Source: Cyanobacteria bacterium FACHB-502 (lineage in GTDB: Bacteria; Cyanobacteriota; Cyanobacteriia; Elainellales; Elainellaceae). From it: 64,000 nucleotides of DNA. Shown here one piece after another: positions 8,359-17,961 of the stretch. The stretch lies in assembly GCA_014695325.1 (NCBI GenBank), contig JACJNZ010000055.1, positions 248,001 to 312,000 of the forward strand, read 5' to 3'. A program made the position numbers and the translations under genes. The notes beneath the pieces were generated by a model. That model had not been told where the DNA came from, made no database searches, and was given only the letters and a program-made list of their open reading frames with translations. Numbering within the stretch: position 1 is the stretch's first letter; every line of letters starts with the position of its first letter.

Positions 8359-11300
8359 TTAAAGGGTCATGGGGGCGATCGGCTCAATGTCAGGATCGTT
8401 GCCGCCGATTTGATTGGTTCGCAGTACCCAGACCGAGGCTCCTTCGCGCAGGAAAACCCGGACGACTGCATCGTTTGCCAGCCGGGGCAGCAGGGTACGC
8501 CAGCTCGTTAAACCCATCCAGAGGTTACGGAGGGGGCTATCTTCCAGGGTGCAGCCGAGGTTGTATTCGCCGCGTTTCCAGTCCGATCGCGCATCGCCTA
8601 AGGGCTGCAATTGTCGCTGGAGTGCTTTGCCGAGTCGGATGAGCTGGTCGTAGCGATCGGCTTGTGCGGGGTGAGTCTCGATCCATGCCTTGATAATGTC
8701 TGGATTGGTCCGTACGACGTGCTGAATGGCGCGAATACTGGCAAACAACGCTTGATTAGAATCTTGGGAGCAGTTGTTGGCAGGGCCAACATAGGTTCCG
8801 CCTGTGCCGTCGCCGATGCGATAGCGAGCGGTCATCACCTGGAGTTGGCGCAGCATAGTATCGAGCGGGGAAGGCTTTGTGCCGTTGTAGTCAAAATAGC
8901 CCGTAAATGCCTCCAGCTTGATCAAAATATCGCAGACCGGACGCACCCCCACCCAGCCAAACTGACGATCGCCTAGATATCTTGACCAGTGCAGCGTTCC
9001 GGCAATCAGTCCGTCGGTGTTGTGGGTGTAGACCTGATGATAGCGAATGTCAAACCGCAGCTCGTCAGCTAAGGGATCACGAACCACTTCTGCGACGCCA
9101 TAGGCAAAGTGCCCGAAGAAGATCGGTGTTGCTGCCGCTGGCTCTCGCTTTTTGCCACCGATGCCGCCATAGCTGTGCAGCACGAGTGCTCGATCGCCTG
9201 CTTTCCAGGTATTCACCGCATCCTGAATTGTTCCGTCTTTAACTTCCTCGGACGCCTCAAGCAGCACAGAGCTAATTTTGCCTTTCTGTGCCTTGACATC
9301 TGCCCAGGCTTCGCGGTGGATATAGCGATAGGCGCGATTTCGTCCAAATAAAACGCGATCGGGCTGGAGCCGCAACAGCGATCGAGGGGCGATCGACTGC
9401 ACGACAAACATTCCGGTCTTGTTCTGTGCCCCGTAGATATACCAGCCGGTTTCGTTCAGGTAAGACTGTTCGATGCCTTGAGTCGTGGAAGGAAAGCAGC
9501 CGTTTTGATCAGCGATTACAGGCGGCATTCTGACAATTTCGGTTCCACCGTCAAATTGGCGTGAGGCGCGGTTAAAGTGAACAACCTGGAAGCAATCGGT
9601 TCCGGCAATGGGCTGGATAAATTGGACGAGTGCGTAGAAGCGACCTGTAATCTGGACGGGTTGGGTGCGGATATAGAGGGTGGAGGTGGATGTAGAGGGG
9701 AGGGGATGCGGGGATGCGGGGTTGGGAGGGCTAATTTGGACGGGGTCGATTTGGACGGGGTCGTTGAGGAGGACGATAACATCATCGGCTGGATGCGAGC
9801 CTGGGATCGATTCGAGGGGATCGACTTGCTGCCAGTGGTTGAGGCGTTCGGGGTGGACGAGTCCGCCATATTCGCTGCTGAACTCGGCGTTGGGACTGAA
9901 GTGAACGTCGCGGGTGACTCGTTTGACGAACTGCTGGACTTCGGGATCGGTTGACCAGCGCAGTTTTACCCGTTGTCCAATGAGCGATTCATACTCTGGG
10001 GGCGTGTGATAAACCTCGAACCAGACGCCGCGCACCTGCTGCCGTTCGGAATGCTGAGGGAGGATGAGCCGTCCCATCCAGTTGCCGATCGGCTGATAGC
10101 GATCGAGATCGAGGGATTGCTCAATCGGGTAATAGTCGGGCGAATTAAAGGGGGCGCGTTTGTATCGTTGATAATTGCTGAGCTGATGTGGAACTCGCTC
10201 GATCGCCGGAATGAATTCACCGCGCAGGATTTTGAGAATCGATGCGATCGTTTGCTGAAGGCAGGTTTGCCCATCGGGAAGTAAAGCCTCCGGGTCCATC
10301 ATTCCGCCCGGAATTTGATGCGCCATTGCCCCCATCGAGATCATGCTGATTTTGCCCTGCCGCTTTGCCCGATTCCAGTAGGACAAGAAAAATAGCTTCC
10401 AGCGACCGGGAAACATGACAGGACCAATTCGCTCGACAAAATCCTTATCCCCCACCAAATGGTAAAGGTGTTCAAGGACGAGGATATTATTGTTCGCGCT
10501 CATTACGCCGCCAAGGGAAATGACATCGATCGGTGCGCTCGTGGCTCTGGTCAGATACGGAGCGGCTGCAATCGACATTTCCCCGCCGCCGCTATAGCCG
10601 ATCAGCGTAATCGGAACCCCGCTTCCGACGACATAGCCTCGCTCCTGTAAGCCGTTAAACAGCACTTGAGCAATGCCCTGGTTGTAGATCGGTCCATAGC
10701 GTTTGTCGGCGGAAACCGCGACGATGAGTACATTGCGGAGGTTAAGCAAAATTCCCAGCAGCGCAGTCGGATTGCTGAACCGCACCTTATCCGCCAACTG
10801 CCAGAGAAACGCGAGGGGACGGTCTTCGTTCAGCGGCTTGTTCAATACCGAGTACATCATCAGCCCCCGCACTAGCATCACGTCCCTGGGCAGGGCAGAT
10901 TCCAGGGCATCTAGAAAGTCCATCACGTCCGGCGTGTATTCGTCGCCCGATTGCCCGATGCCATCCAGATAAACGATGTAGCGCGAAACGTTTGGGGCGG
11001 CTGAAGCCGTGTCCGCTGTTTCCGGTTCTCGCAGTGCGGTATTGCCAGAACTCGTGTCTAAATCATCGCCATACCAGCCAGCCCACCAGCCCAGCGTTTC
11101 CAGAGGAGCCAGGATTCCAGCAAAGACGATCGCCACTACGCCAATCCAGAGCAGGTCGACCAGAAAAATCAGCAAACTGGGCAGCGTGTTATACCAGCCA
11201 AACAGGGCTTCTTTGACCGGACGCAGCAGGATCGCAATGACGACAAACAAAATCGCCATTGCCAGCAGCGACAGCAGCTTAATTTGCTGAAATGAACTTT

Positions 11301-12246
11301 GTGCAGAAGATTGCGGCTCACTCGAGCCGATCGCATTTACCGCCATCGGTTCTTCGATCGAGAACGGTTCCCGTGCTGGCACATTCCCTTTAAGAGACTG
11401 GGAAGCCACGATTGCCGATGCTTGAGCCGCCTCTGCCAGCGATCGAACCCGATCGGGTTCTACTCGATTGCCACGTAGCCTGGTAACGCCCTGCTGAATT
11501 GGCTGCTCCTGATTTGCCTGTGGTGTTCGAGCTGCCGGGATTATCGGGGAGGCTGCCTGGGAAAAGCTCGACCGCACCAATTCTATTAGCTCTGCCTGCC
11601 TCAGTCGCAGCGGTACACCTGCCACCCGCTCGGCGAGCAGCTTTCCTAATCGGGCAATGGGCTGTCCGATCGTTCCTTCTAGGAGCTGAAGCACAATCCA
11701 CCCGATCGCAACATAGCCAAACCCGGTTCCTGCCGTCACGCCTGCCACTGCCGAGAAGCCTACCACCGCAGACAGCAATCGCCACACTGACAGCACCGTG
11801 AGAATTGGAACCCCTAGATAGGGCAGCGCGCCCAGGAAGCTAAATAGCAGCGGCGCGTAGCTGAGTCCCAGCACTTTAATCAGGGTCAGGAGCGGGAAGC
11901 TCACTGCCCAGGAGACCCAGCAAATCAGCCAGGTACTTGCCACCAGAAACAAAAAGCCAAACGTAAACAGAATGGCATTCAGCAGCAAACTAAACACAAA
12001 GCGGGCAGGCTGCACCCGATTCACAAACAGAACGATCGCCTGCCCCAGTGACAACGACAGACCCGCTAGGAGAACGGTGAGCAGGGCAATCCAGAATTCG
12101 CTGGACAAAGACAGCGGCAAAGCGAGTGCGTCTATAAACTGACTGACGCTACGGTATGTCTCAGAATTCAGGCTTAGAGCTCCGCTCAGTAATTTTCCTG
12201 CGGTTTGCAACCCTTGAATTTCAGCACTCGACATAACGCTCGACAT
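8359..12246 (-). CDS. Large membrane protein with alpha/beta-hydrolase-like domain
   Basis: 1295 residues; two in-phase ATGs sit four codons apart at the 5' end. The N-terminal 200 residues contain about four membrane spans (roughly 51-75, 82-110, 112-140, 142-170), with two more at about 323-342 and 355-382. Then comes a hydrolase-like domain: IVYLDGIGQSGDEY near 424-437 and the nucleophile elbow GYSGGG with Ser552, typical of lipase/esterase folds. The remaining about 650 residues are soluble and unrecognised, with a Ser/Thr/Pro-rich stretch. I read it as a membrane-anchored hydrolase with the enzyme domain on one side of the membrane; substrate unknown. It is divergent from the BrkB/YihY gene. 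Confidence 0.75.
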   Translation of the reverse strand: MSSVMSSAEIQGLQTAGKLLSGALSLNSETYRSVSQFIDALALPLSLSSEFWIALLTVLLAGLSLSLGQAIVLFVNRVQPARFVFSLLLNAILFTFGFLFLVASTWLICWVSWAVSFPLLTLIKVLGLSYAPLLFSFLGALPYLGVPILTVLSVWRLLSAVVGFSAVAGVTAGTGFGYVAIGWIVLQLLEGTIGQPIARLGKLLAERVAGVPLRLRQAELIELVRSSFSQAASPIIPAARTPQANQEQPIQQGVTRLRGNRVEPDRVRSLAEAAQASAIVASQSLKGNVPAREPFSIEEPMAVNAIGSSEPQSSAQSSFQQIKLLSLLAMAILFVVIAILLRPVKEALFGWYNTLPSLLIFLVDLLWIGVVAIVFAGILAPLETLGWWAGWYGDDLDTSSGNTALREPETADTASAAPNVSRYIVYLDGIGQSGDEYTPDVMDFLDALESALPRDVMLVRGLMMYSVLNKPLNEDRPLAFLWQLADKVRFSNPTALLGILLNLRNVLIVAVSADKRYGPIYNQGIAQVLFNGLQERGYVVGSGVPITLIGYSGGGEMSIAAAPYLTRATSAPIDVISLGGVMSANNNILVLEHLYHLVGDKDFVERIGPVMFPGRWKLFFLSYWNRAKRQGKISMISMGAMAHQIPGGMMDPEALLPDGQTCLQQTIASILKILRGEFIPAIERVPHQLSNYQRYKRAPFNSPDYYPIEQSLDLDRYQPIGNWMGRLILPQHSERQQVRGVWFEVYHTPPEYESLIGQRVKLRWSTDPEVQQFVKRVTRDVHFSPNAEFSSEYGGLVHPERLNHWQQVDPLESIPGSHPADDVIVLLNDPVQIDPVQISPPNPASPHPLPSTSTSTLYIRTQPVQITGRFYALVQFIQPIAGTDCFQVVHFNRASRQFDGGTEIVRMPPVIADQNGCFPSTTQGIEQSYLNETGWYIYGAQNKTGMFVVQSIAPRSLLRLQPDRVLFGRNRAYRYIHREAWADVKAQKGKISSVLLEASEEVKDGTIQDAVNTWKAGDRALVLHSYGGIGGKKREPAAATPIFFGHFAYGVAEVVRDPLADELRFDIRYHQVYTHNTDGLIAGTLHWSRYLGDRQFGWVGVRPVCDILIKLEAFTGYFDYNGTKPSPLDTMLRQLQVMTARYRIGDGTGGTYVGPANNCSQDSNQALFASIRAIQHVVRTNPDIIKAWIETHPAQADRYDQLIRLGKALQRQLQPLGDARSDWKRGEYNLGCTLEDSPLRNLWMGLTSWRTLLPRLANDAVVRVFLREGASVWVLRTNQIGGNDPDIEPIAPMTL

Positions 12247-12386
12247 AGCAGCGGATTCAATCAGAAGATTTTGAGGAAAGATTAATCTAAGTCAGTTTAG
12301 CGTACGGCATCCCTACCCACAGATCGCCTGCAATTGGGGATAATTTTGCTGGAGACTCCCATCCGCCACTCGTAATTTCACAACCC

Positions 12387-13292
12387 ATGCTCTCTTCGCG
12401 CTTTGTTCGATTCTTTCTGCATATTAATTTTCGCAATCTGCGTCAGGTGCTTCAAGAAGTTGGCGATCGACGGCTGTTTGGACTGTCGGCAGAGATGGCG
12501 TACAACAATCTGTTGGCACTGTTTCCCATGCTGCTCGGCATCTTGGCGGCGATCGGTTCGCTGAAAATTCCTCAAGATCGGGTCGATTTTGTGGCGCGTC
12601 AGCTCCTGCCCGTTGCGCCGCCCGAAGTCATCTTTCTGGTTCAGGGGTTTATTAACCAAACTCGGCTACCGCAGGGTCGAGTCGTCATTTCAATCAGTAT
12701 CATTATTGCCCTATGGATTGCATCAGGGGCGGTTAGCGCGGCAATGAACGCAATGGATCAAATTTATCAAACGCCGCCTGCCGTGAAGCGATCGTTTTGG
12801 CAAGCAAAGGTAGTCGCCCTCATCCTGACCGTCGTTATGCTTGCTTTTACAATGAGCGCGTCCTATCTGGTGATGATCAGCGATTGGCTGCTGCGGTTGG
12901 GACTGGAGCGATACAATACATCGGCGGTAGTGGAGGCGTTTAGCACACTGATTGGCAGCTGGATGCGCTGGCTGGTAGCGTTGGGAATTGTGACGATCGC
13001 CTTTAGCATTTTGTATCGTCAGGGACCGAGCCGCTGGCTACCCGGCACGCCGCTATTACCCGGAGCGATGATTGCTGCTTTCCTCTGGGCATTAATGTCG
13101 CAGACGTTTAATCTCTACGTTCGCCACTTTGCCAATTTCAACTTCACCTACGGAACCCTGAGCGCGGGGATTGTGCTGCTGCTCTGGCTGAACTGGAGTT
13201 CGCTCATTGTGCTGCTGGGGGCACAAATGAATGTGACGATCGGGAAGGCAATGAGCAATCGATCGCGCAAATCTTCGCGGCAGGTGGGGTAG
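12387..13292 (+). CDS. YihY/BrkB family inner-membrane protein
   Basis: 301 residues with six hydrophobic spans. The family marks are the N-terminal LSAEMAYNNLLALFPMLLGI, the central VVISISIIIALWIASGAVSA, and the C-terminal NFTYGTLSAGIVLLLWLNWS followed by LLGAQMN. The family was once called ribonuclease BN in error and its transport or structural role is still unsettled. The C-tail is basic (SNRSRKSSRQ). The gene ends right before a 49-bp tandem duplication. Confidence 0.92.
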   Translation: MLSSRFVRFFLHINFRNLRQVLQEVGDRRLFGLSAEMAYNNLLALFPMLLGILAAIGSLKIPQDRVDFVARQLLPVAPPEVIFLVQGFINQTRLPQGRVVISISIIIALWIASGAVSAAMNAMDQIYQTPPAVKRSFWQAKVVALILTVVMLAFTMSASYLVMISDWLLRLGLERYNTSAVVEAFSTLIGSWMRWLVALGIVTIAFSILYRQGPSRWLPGTPLLPGAMIAAFLWALMSQTFNLYVRHFANFNFTYGTLSAGIVLLLWLNWSSLIVLLGAQMNVTIGKAMSNRSRKSSRQVG

Positions 13293-14219
13293 ACCTGACT
13301 TGAGAAGTTGAGGCGATCGACTGAAGCGGGGTTCAAATGAGGGTTGACTTGAGAAGTTGAGGCGATCGACTGAAGCGGGGTTCAAATGAGGGTTTAGGAT
13401 AAGCGCGATCGTTTTGAAATGGTTATCCTCAATCCGTCTGCTGCCAATGAAAGCAGAATAACCAGAATATTATTTATTCATTACCTAACCCAGATTAGGA
13501 CTCTGTGCTAATAAATTTGCCAATCAATATTAGAAGCTTGCCGATTAGTTTTAAGTTTTTAGATTGGTTAAAGGATTGATTCCCGAATTTCCATTTTCAT
13601 CCGTGATTGTTTTCTTTCGTATTGTAGTTTCCTAATTTAATGATTAGTCAATTTTCTTCCGGGGAATATCTGAATTATCACTAATCTCCGACGCTGCCCC
13701 CGCTATTTCCCGTTATCCCCAACCGTGAGGGACTTTGGAACCCAGAGTGAGCAAGGTTTTTCCCCGGAACTTAGAGGCTAGAGCATTTGTTCGAGATCTT
13801 AATAGTTCCCCAAACTTTCGCCAGTTCAAGTCTCCAGACCCGTTTTCTTGATTGATGGACAATTTGGGAAGGGCGATCGATTCCGTAACTAATTCCTCAA
13901 TCAATTCCGCAACTAATTCCGTAGTTTAGTCAGGCGAGGAACCGTGCAAGAAACCATGAAAAAGACTGTGCAAAAGACTGTGTGAGGTTTCAAAAGACAT
14001 CCTTAGAAAGCAGTTTGCTTCTAAGAAACAATCATTTTGTATTGCTCATTTCATCCACTTTGCTAACGCTGCACAGAAGGAGCAGAAAAAGTACAGAGAA
14101 ACGAATTAGGGTCAAGTTGCTTAAAATTTCGCAAAAAGCCTGCCCCAGAATCGGGAATTCGGACGAAGATATTAGAAGGTAAAGCTACGGCTTGACAGCA
14201 CTGATCGAAGAGGCTTTGC
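13293..14219. other. Long intergenic gap with small repeats
   Basis: About 930 bp with no convincing gene. It begins with the 49-bp duplication, passes through AT-rich sequence, and includes a G-run plus ACTTTGG motif near 13729, two near-identical 17-bp copies of ATTCCGTAACTAATTCC at 13880-13896 and 13904-13920 (one mismatch), and a short AAAGACTGTG direct repeat near 13960-13981. The kinase promoter should lie in its right part. Confidence 0.5.
13296..13393. repeat. Perfect 49-bp tandem duplication
   Basis: The 49-bp unit at 13296-13344 (starting TGACTTGAGAAGTTGAGG) is repeated without change at 13345-13393. It begins four bases after the stop of the BrkB/YihY gene, so coding sequence is untouched. 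Confidence 0.95.
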
Positions 14220-15803
14220 ATGGACATCTACTGTACTCGTCCCAGTTGTCCAGATCCGGTCAACTCCTTCTCTGCGCTCGACAACAGTGTCACATTCAAG
14301 GCGGTGCAGCAGCGGTATTGTGCAGCCTGTACGATGCCCTTGATTCTGGACAATCGCTATCTGCCCCTGAAGCGACTGGGACGGGGAGCCTTTGGCCTGA
14401 CTTTTCTGGCACTTGATCTGCGATCGGCAAAGCGGCGGCAGTGCATTGTCAAGCAGCTTCAACCCACAGGCGAACTAACTCCCAGCCAACTCGAAGCCGT
14501 CAAACGCGCCTTTCGCCGAGAAGCCGAAACCCTGGAAACCCTGGGCGATGAGCATCATCAAATTCCGTCGCTGTATGCCTACTTTGAGCTGACGACCCCT
14601 GAATTTATGGGGATGAAGTTTCACCAAACAGCGTCCAGCTATTCAGAAGAGTATTTTTATCTAGTTCAGGAGCGCATCGATGGGCAAGACTTGACTAAAG
14701 AAATTAACCAGAAGGGCCCATTGTCCGAGGCAGAAGTGCTGGAAGTCTTACGGCAAATTTTGCCCGTGCTTCAGTTTATCCATGAGCATGATGTGATTCA
14801 TCGAGATATTAAGCCAAGCAACATCATGCGCGACCAAAATAACCGCATCTTTCTGATTGATTTTGGGGCAGTCAAGCAAGTTACCACTGGGATGCCGATG
14901 CAAAACTCGATCGTCTTCGGTACGCTGGGATTTGCTCCACCCGAACAGGTTGCAGGGCGACAGGTCTTTCCTGCCTCAGATTTGTATTCGCTGGCAGTGA
15001 CGCTGCTCTGTTTGCTCACAGCCCGCGATCCCCAGGAACTCTTTCAGCCCTATGGCAATCCGCTAAGCTGGCGATCGGCACTTAGCGCAACCTCCAAGGA
15101 ATTGCACGTTCAGGTGAGCGATCGGCTGGGAGAAGTCCTCGATCGAATGCTTCAGCCCATGCCCAAGCAACGGTATCAAACTGCGATTGAAGTCATGGGG
15201 GTGCTGTTTCCAGAGCTGTTGCCCTGTCACGGTCAGTCAATGGTTCAGGCTAAAAATCCAGCAGCTTTGCTCAATGCTGGGGATACAACTTTGCCCTTTC
15301 AAGACGACAATGCCACAATCGTGGCTCAGTCTACGAATGGTGCTGCCCATCCCTTGCCTAGCCCGGTGGCGAATCAGGCAGTTAATCAGGCAACCAATCA
15401 AAAAGCCAATCAGGCAACCAATCAAAAAGCAGAAGCCCCTGTCGATCCAAATGCCACGATCGTCAAACCTCCTGCAACCTCATTCCAGAAACCAAAACCG
15501 GAGATCATTCCCCCGAAAGCCCCACCGCCCGTGTTGCCAACAACAGTTCAACCGCAGGGTAATCCTCTGCCACCTGAGGCTCCTCTGACTCGGATTGCTG
15601 CTCCCCAATCAGGACTGACCGCAGATTTTCTGGTGCGCTGCCGGGAAGCTCTGGCCTATTACATTGGACCGATCGCCGGATTTGTCGTTGAGGAGGCACT
15701 GGAGCAGGGCAGCTACAGCTCTCAGCATCAATTTGTGGAAACACTGGCACAAGAAATTCCCGACCCTCAGGAAGCCCAGGAATTTAAGCGTCGCTTATTC
15801 TAG
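14220..15803 (+). CDS. Ser/Thr protein kinase with N-terminal zinc ribbon
   Basis: 527 residues. Four cysteines (5, 10, 34, 37) form a likely zinc ribbon before the kinase domain. The kinase has its glycine loop at 54-59 (GRGAFG), ATP lysine in IVKQ near 78, catalytic HRDIKPSN at 194-201 and DFG at 214-216, followed by GTLGFAPPEQ; all key residues are present, so it should be active. The linker at about 380-415 is a Asn/Gln repeat (NQAVNQATNQKANQATNQK), then Pro-rich sequence, and the last 60 residues form a small helical domain (LVRCREALAYYIGPIAGFVV, LEQGSYSSQHQFVETLAQEI). Cyanobacterial kinases of this SpkB-like type are common; targets are unknown. FHA proteins lie about 6 kb away. Confidence 0.93.
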   Translation: MDIYCTRPSCPDPVNSFSALDNSVTFKAVQQRYCAACTMPLILDNRYLPLKRLGRGAFGLTFLALDLRSAKRRQCIVKQLQPTGELTPSQLEAVKRAFRREAETLETLGDEHHQIPSLYAYFELTTPEFMGMKFHQTASSYSEEYFYLVQERIDGQDLTKEINQKGPLSEAEVLEVLRQILPVLQFIHEHDVIHRDIKPSNIMRDQNNRIFLIDFGAVKQVTTGMPMQNSIVFGTLGFAPPEQVAGRQVFPASDLYSLAVTLLCLLTARDPQELFQPYGNPLSWRSALSATSKELHVQVSDRLGEVLDRMLQPMPKQRYQTAIEVMGVLFPELLPCHGQSMVQAKNPAALLNAGDTTLPFQDDNATIVAQSTNGAAHPLPSPVANQAVNQATNQKANQATNQKAEAPVDPNATIVKPPATSFQKPKPEIIPPKAPPPVLPTTVQPQGNPLPPEAPLTRIAAPQSGLTADFLVRCREALAYYIGPIAGFVVEEALEQGSYSSQHQFVETLAQEIPDPQEAQEFKRRLF

Positions 15804-15806
15804 ATG

Positions 15807-16718
15807 CTAGGGGTTTGGGTTAAAAGCAGGGTAGTTGATCAGAGAAGACGGTCGCATTCTAGCGAATAGCTGAACGCGAGTGCGGTGATATAAAAATGCA
15901 GATTGCATTGCAACTCGCTTTGCTGAACGTTGAAGAAGATTGTGATTTCCTTGTTCAATGCTGCTTTGCTGATGAAAATATTGTGCTTTTGCTTCTGGGG
16001 TCGATTGACCTTCTCTAATTCTCACTTTTTCGATTCTGTCATCAAAGAAATCTAAGCCTTTCATCTCGCTATGATGAATTGGAAATCCGCTTTTAATTGC
16101 TGCTAAAGCCATCGCGTAAGTTGGATGCTGATGCATTCCTAAAGTATCAGCGTAGATTGCTAGTTCGCCCCAAATCTTCAAAAATTCAAGTTCACGCTCC
16201 TCGCAGGCATTCACGGTAAACAAGAATTCATTAATGAACTTCAAATCCGGGCGATCGATATCAACACCGACTCGACGCGCCATTCTTTCAATTACAGATT
16301 TTTTATAGTGAAGCTTAGACGAGTTAGGATATTTATTAAACTGTTCCTGAATGTGTTTCTGAAAACTTCCACAGCTGCGTGCGGTTAAGCCGGGAAGAAA
16401 ACTCAGGGTTTTAGGCACGGGGGCACAAATTCTTACGTCTGCATCTAAATATATGACTGTGGAAGCGATCGAGAGCGCGTGCCAGATCGCAAATCTTCTT
16501 TCGTGATAAGGCAGTACGCCCCGGCATGAATGTTTCACTGCACAAACATTAGAATTGCCTTCAAACCAATGAGGTCTATCTGTATAAATCACAAAGGAAG
16601 CATCTGGAGTAAACTGCTTCAAATCCTGTGCCAAAAGTTTTGCCATCAGATTATATTTCTCACCGAAGGCAGACGTACAAAAACAGAGAGAATCGATCGC
16701 CTTGCTGCTTTCAGCCAT
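15807..16718 (-). CDS. Glycosyltransferase-like protein (GT-A fold)
   Basis: 303 residues, no signal peptide. The segment SFVIYTDRPHWF followed by VIYLDADVRICAP carries a DxD-type motif at Asp92-Asp94, as used by GT-A glycosyltransferases to hold the metal and nucleotide sugar. The middle (KFINEFLFTVNACEERELEF, LGMHQHPTYAMALAAIKSGF) fits the acceptor side of such folds. I cannot assign donor or acceptor. It converges on the kinase with a 3-bp gap between stops. AT-richer codon use than its neighbours hints at horizontal gain, though this was not measured. Confidence 0.65.
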   Translation of the reverse strand: MAESSKAIDSLCFCTSAFGEKYNLMAKLLAQDLKQFTPDASFVIYTDRPHWFEGNSNVCAVKHSCRGVLPYHERRFAIWHALSIASTVIYLDADVRICAPVPKTLSFLPGLTARSCGSFQKHIQEQFNKYPNSSKLHYKKSVIERMARRVGVDIDRPDLKFINEFLFTVNACEERELEFLKIWGELAIYADTLGMHQHPTYAMALAAIKSGFPIHHSEMKGLDFFDDRIEKVRIREGQSTPEAKAQYFHQQSSIEQGNHNLLQRSAKRVAMQSAFLYHRTRVQLFARMRPSSLINYPAFNPNP

Positions 16719-16991
16719 CGCTAAACTACACTCATTCGGTTTACAAAATTAACATCCAAGTATTCCGAAGAGGTTTCGGGGCAATGACAGCTCAAAACTC
16801 ATCAACCCCAAAACTCATCATCGATACGGGTCAAGTATTCCCGAAACCAGGATGTAAGTATCTGGCATTCCGCAGGTAGACGAGAGGATCAGTGAAAAAT
16901 CGATGCAAAGCAGAATCTAGGCGCAAATGAATCGTGCGGTCAGGATAAACCCAGGTTTGATCGCGATCGCCGCTTCGATTCGTCCCCCAGA

Positions 16992-17942
16992 TCAGGAATT
17001 GGAATTAGAACTGATTTCCTGACTCATATCCTTGCCAATTTCTCTGCCCTTATCAGCCCGATTGAGCCGTCGCAGTGCCATTTCCAGACTCAGCTGCATC
17101 CGACGAAATGCGCGAGTTAAGCTGCCGATCTCGTCGTCAGACAGTTGCTTGAACTCAACGCCTGTCTGTCCGGTGCTCACTTCTTCGGCAAGTCGGGTAA
17201 TGTGTTTGAGCGGACGAATGACATAGCGATTGAGCAATAGGTTGATCAAAAGAATAATGCCAATGAACGTAGCAAACACGATCGCAAGAATCAGCAGTGA
17301 AGATTGATTGGCTTTATGAATTACCGTATCTGCAGGAACCGAAATCATTTTCGCGCCTACAATTTCGTTGAGATGCCAGCCAAAGCCATTGCCCGAGCCA
17401 TAGCGTTCGATCACTGTTGGGGGAGCAGCTTCAGGGGTGCTATGGCACTGAAGACAGCTTGCCTTACCAATCACGAGGGGACGCGCAATATAAAATGTTT
17501 CTCCACTTGCAGTCGCTCGAAAGCCGCTCAGCTCTTTTAGCTTGTCGTTAGCTCTAAACTGTTCGACCAGCTTGGCTTCAAAAGTATCTGCCTTGTCGCG
17601 CAGATTAGTGGGATTTAGCGTCGCTTCTTTGTAAAAGAAATCGCGGTATTCCGGATTTTTTCGCAGCAGTTCAAACACTTCTCGCGCCGAGTAGGCCGGT
17701 ATGGTTTGCGGCAGGAATTTTTCGTCTAGCTGTTGAATCAGCTCTGGGTTGATTTGATTGGTAGTGTAGTCCCGAACGGAGGACATCGTTTCCAGCAAAA
17801 TCAGCGCAGTTGAAGTGATATCGCGACGGGCGTTTTGTCGCAGCACTGCCGAGAGTGCCATGCCGCTGAGCACCAGTCCGCCCAGGAGGATGACGAGGAG
17901 GAGGGCAGTAAATTTTTGGCGGAGTTTGAGTTTTTTGAGCAT
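16992..17942 (-). CDS. Tll0287-like (DUF3365) haem sensor with HAMP domain
   Basis: 316 residues. Membrane span at about 12-34, an extracytoplasmic domain of about 175 residues, a second span at about 213-236, then a HAMP linker (YVIRPLKHITRLAEEVSTGQ) and a short coiled-coil-like tail. The outer domain carries a c-type haem motif CLQCH (Cys163, Cys166, His167), as in the Tll0287-like family. No kinase, cyclase or methyl-acceptor domain follows HAMP, so the output must be a partner protein or was lost. It starts 19 bp after the PhnD-like gene and is surely in one operon with it, which suggests that the pair senses a ligand together. Confidence 0.85.
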   Translation of the reverse strand: MLKKLKLRQKFTALLLVILLGGLVLSGMALSAVLRQNARRDITSTALILLETMSSVRDYTTNQINPELIQQLDEKFLPQTIPAYSAREVFELLRKNPEYRDFFYKEATLNPTNLRDKADTFEAKLVEQFRANDKLKELSGFRATASGETFYIARPLVIGKASCLQCHSTPEAAPPTVIERYGSGNGFGWHLNEIVGAKMISVPADTVIHKANQSSLLILAIVFATFIGIILLINLLLNRYVIRPLKHITRLAEEVSTGQTGVEFKQLSDDEIGSLTRAFRRMQLSLEMALRRLNRADKGREIGKDMSQEISSNSNS

Positions 17943-17961
17943 GGGAGGGGTAGGGGCTGGG

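Noticed and set aside
13325-13345. GGTTCAAAT resembling a tRNA T-loop
   Set aside because: No acceptor stem, anticodon arm or CCA-side pairing around it; it is part of the 49-bp duplication.
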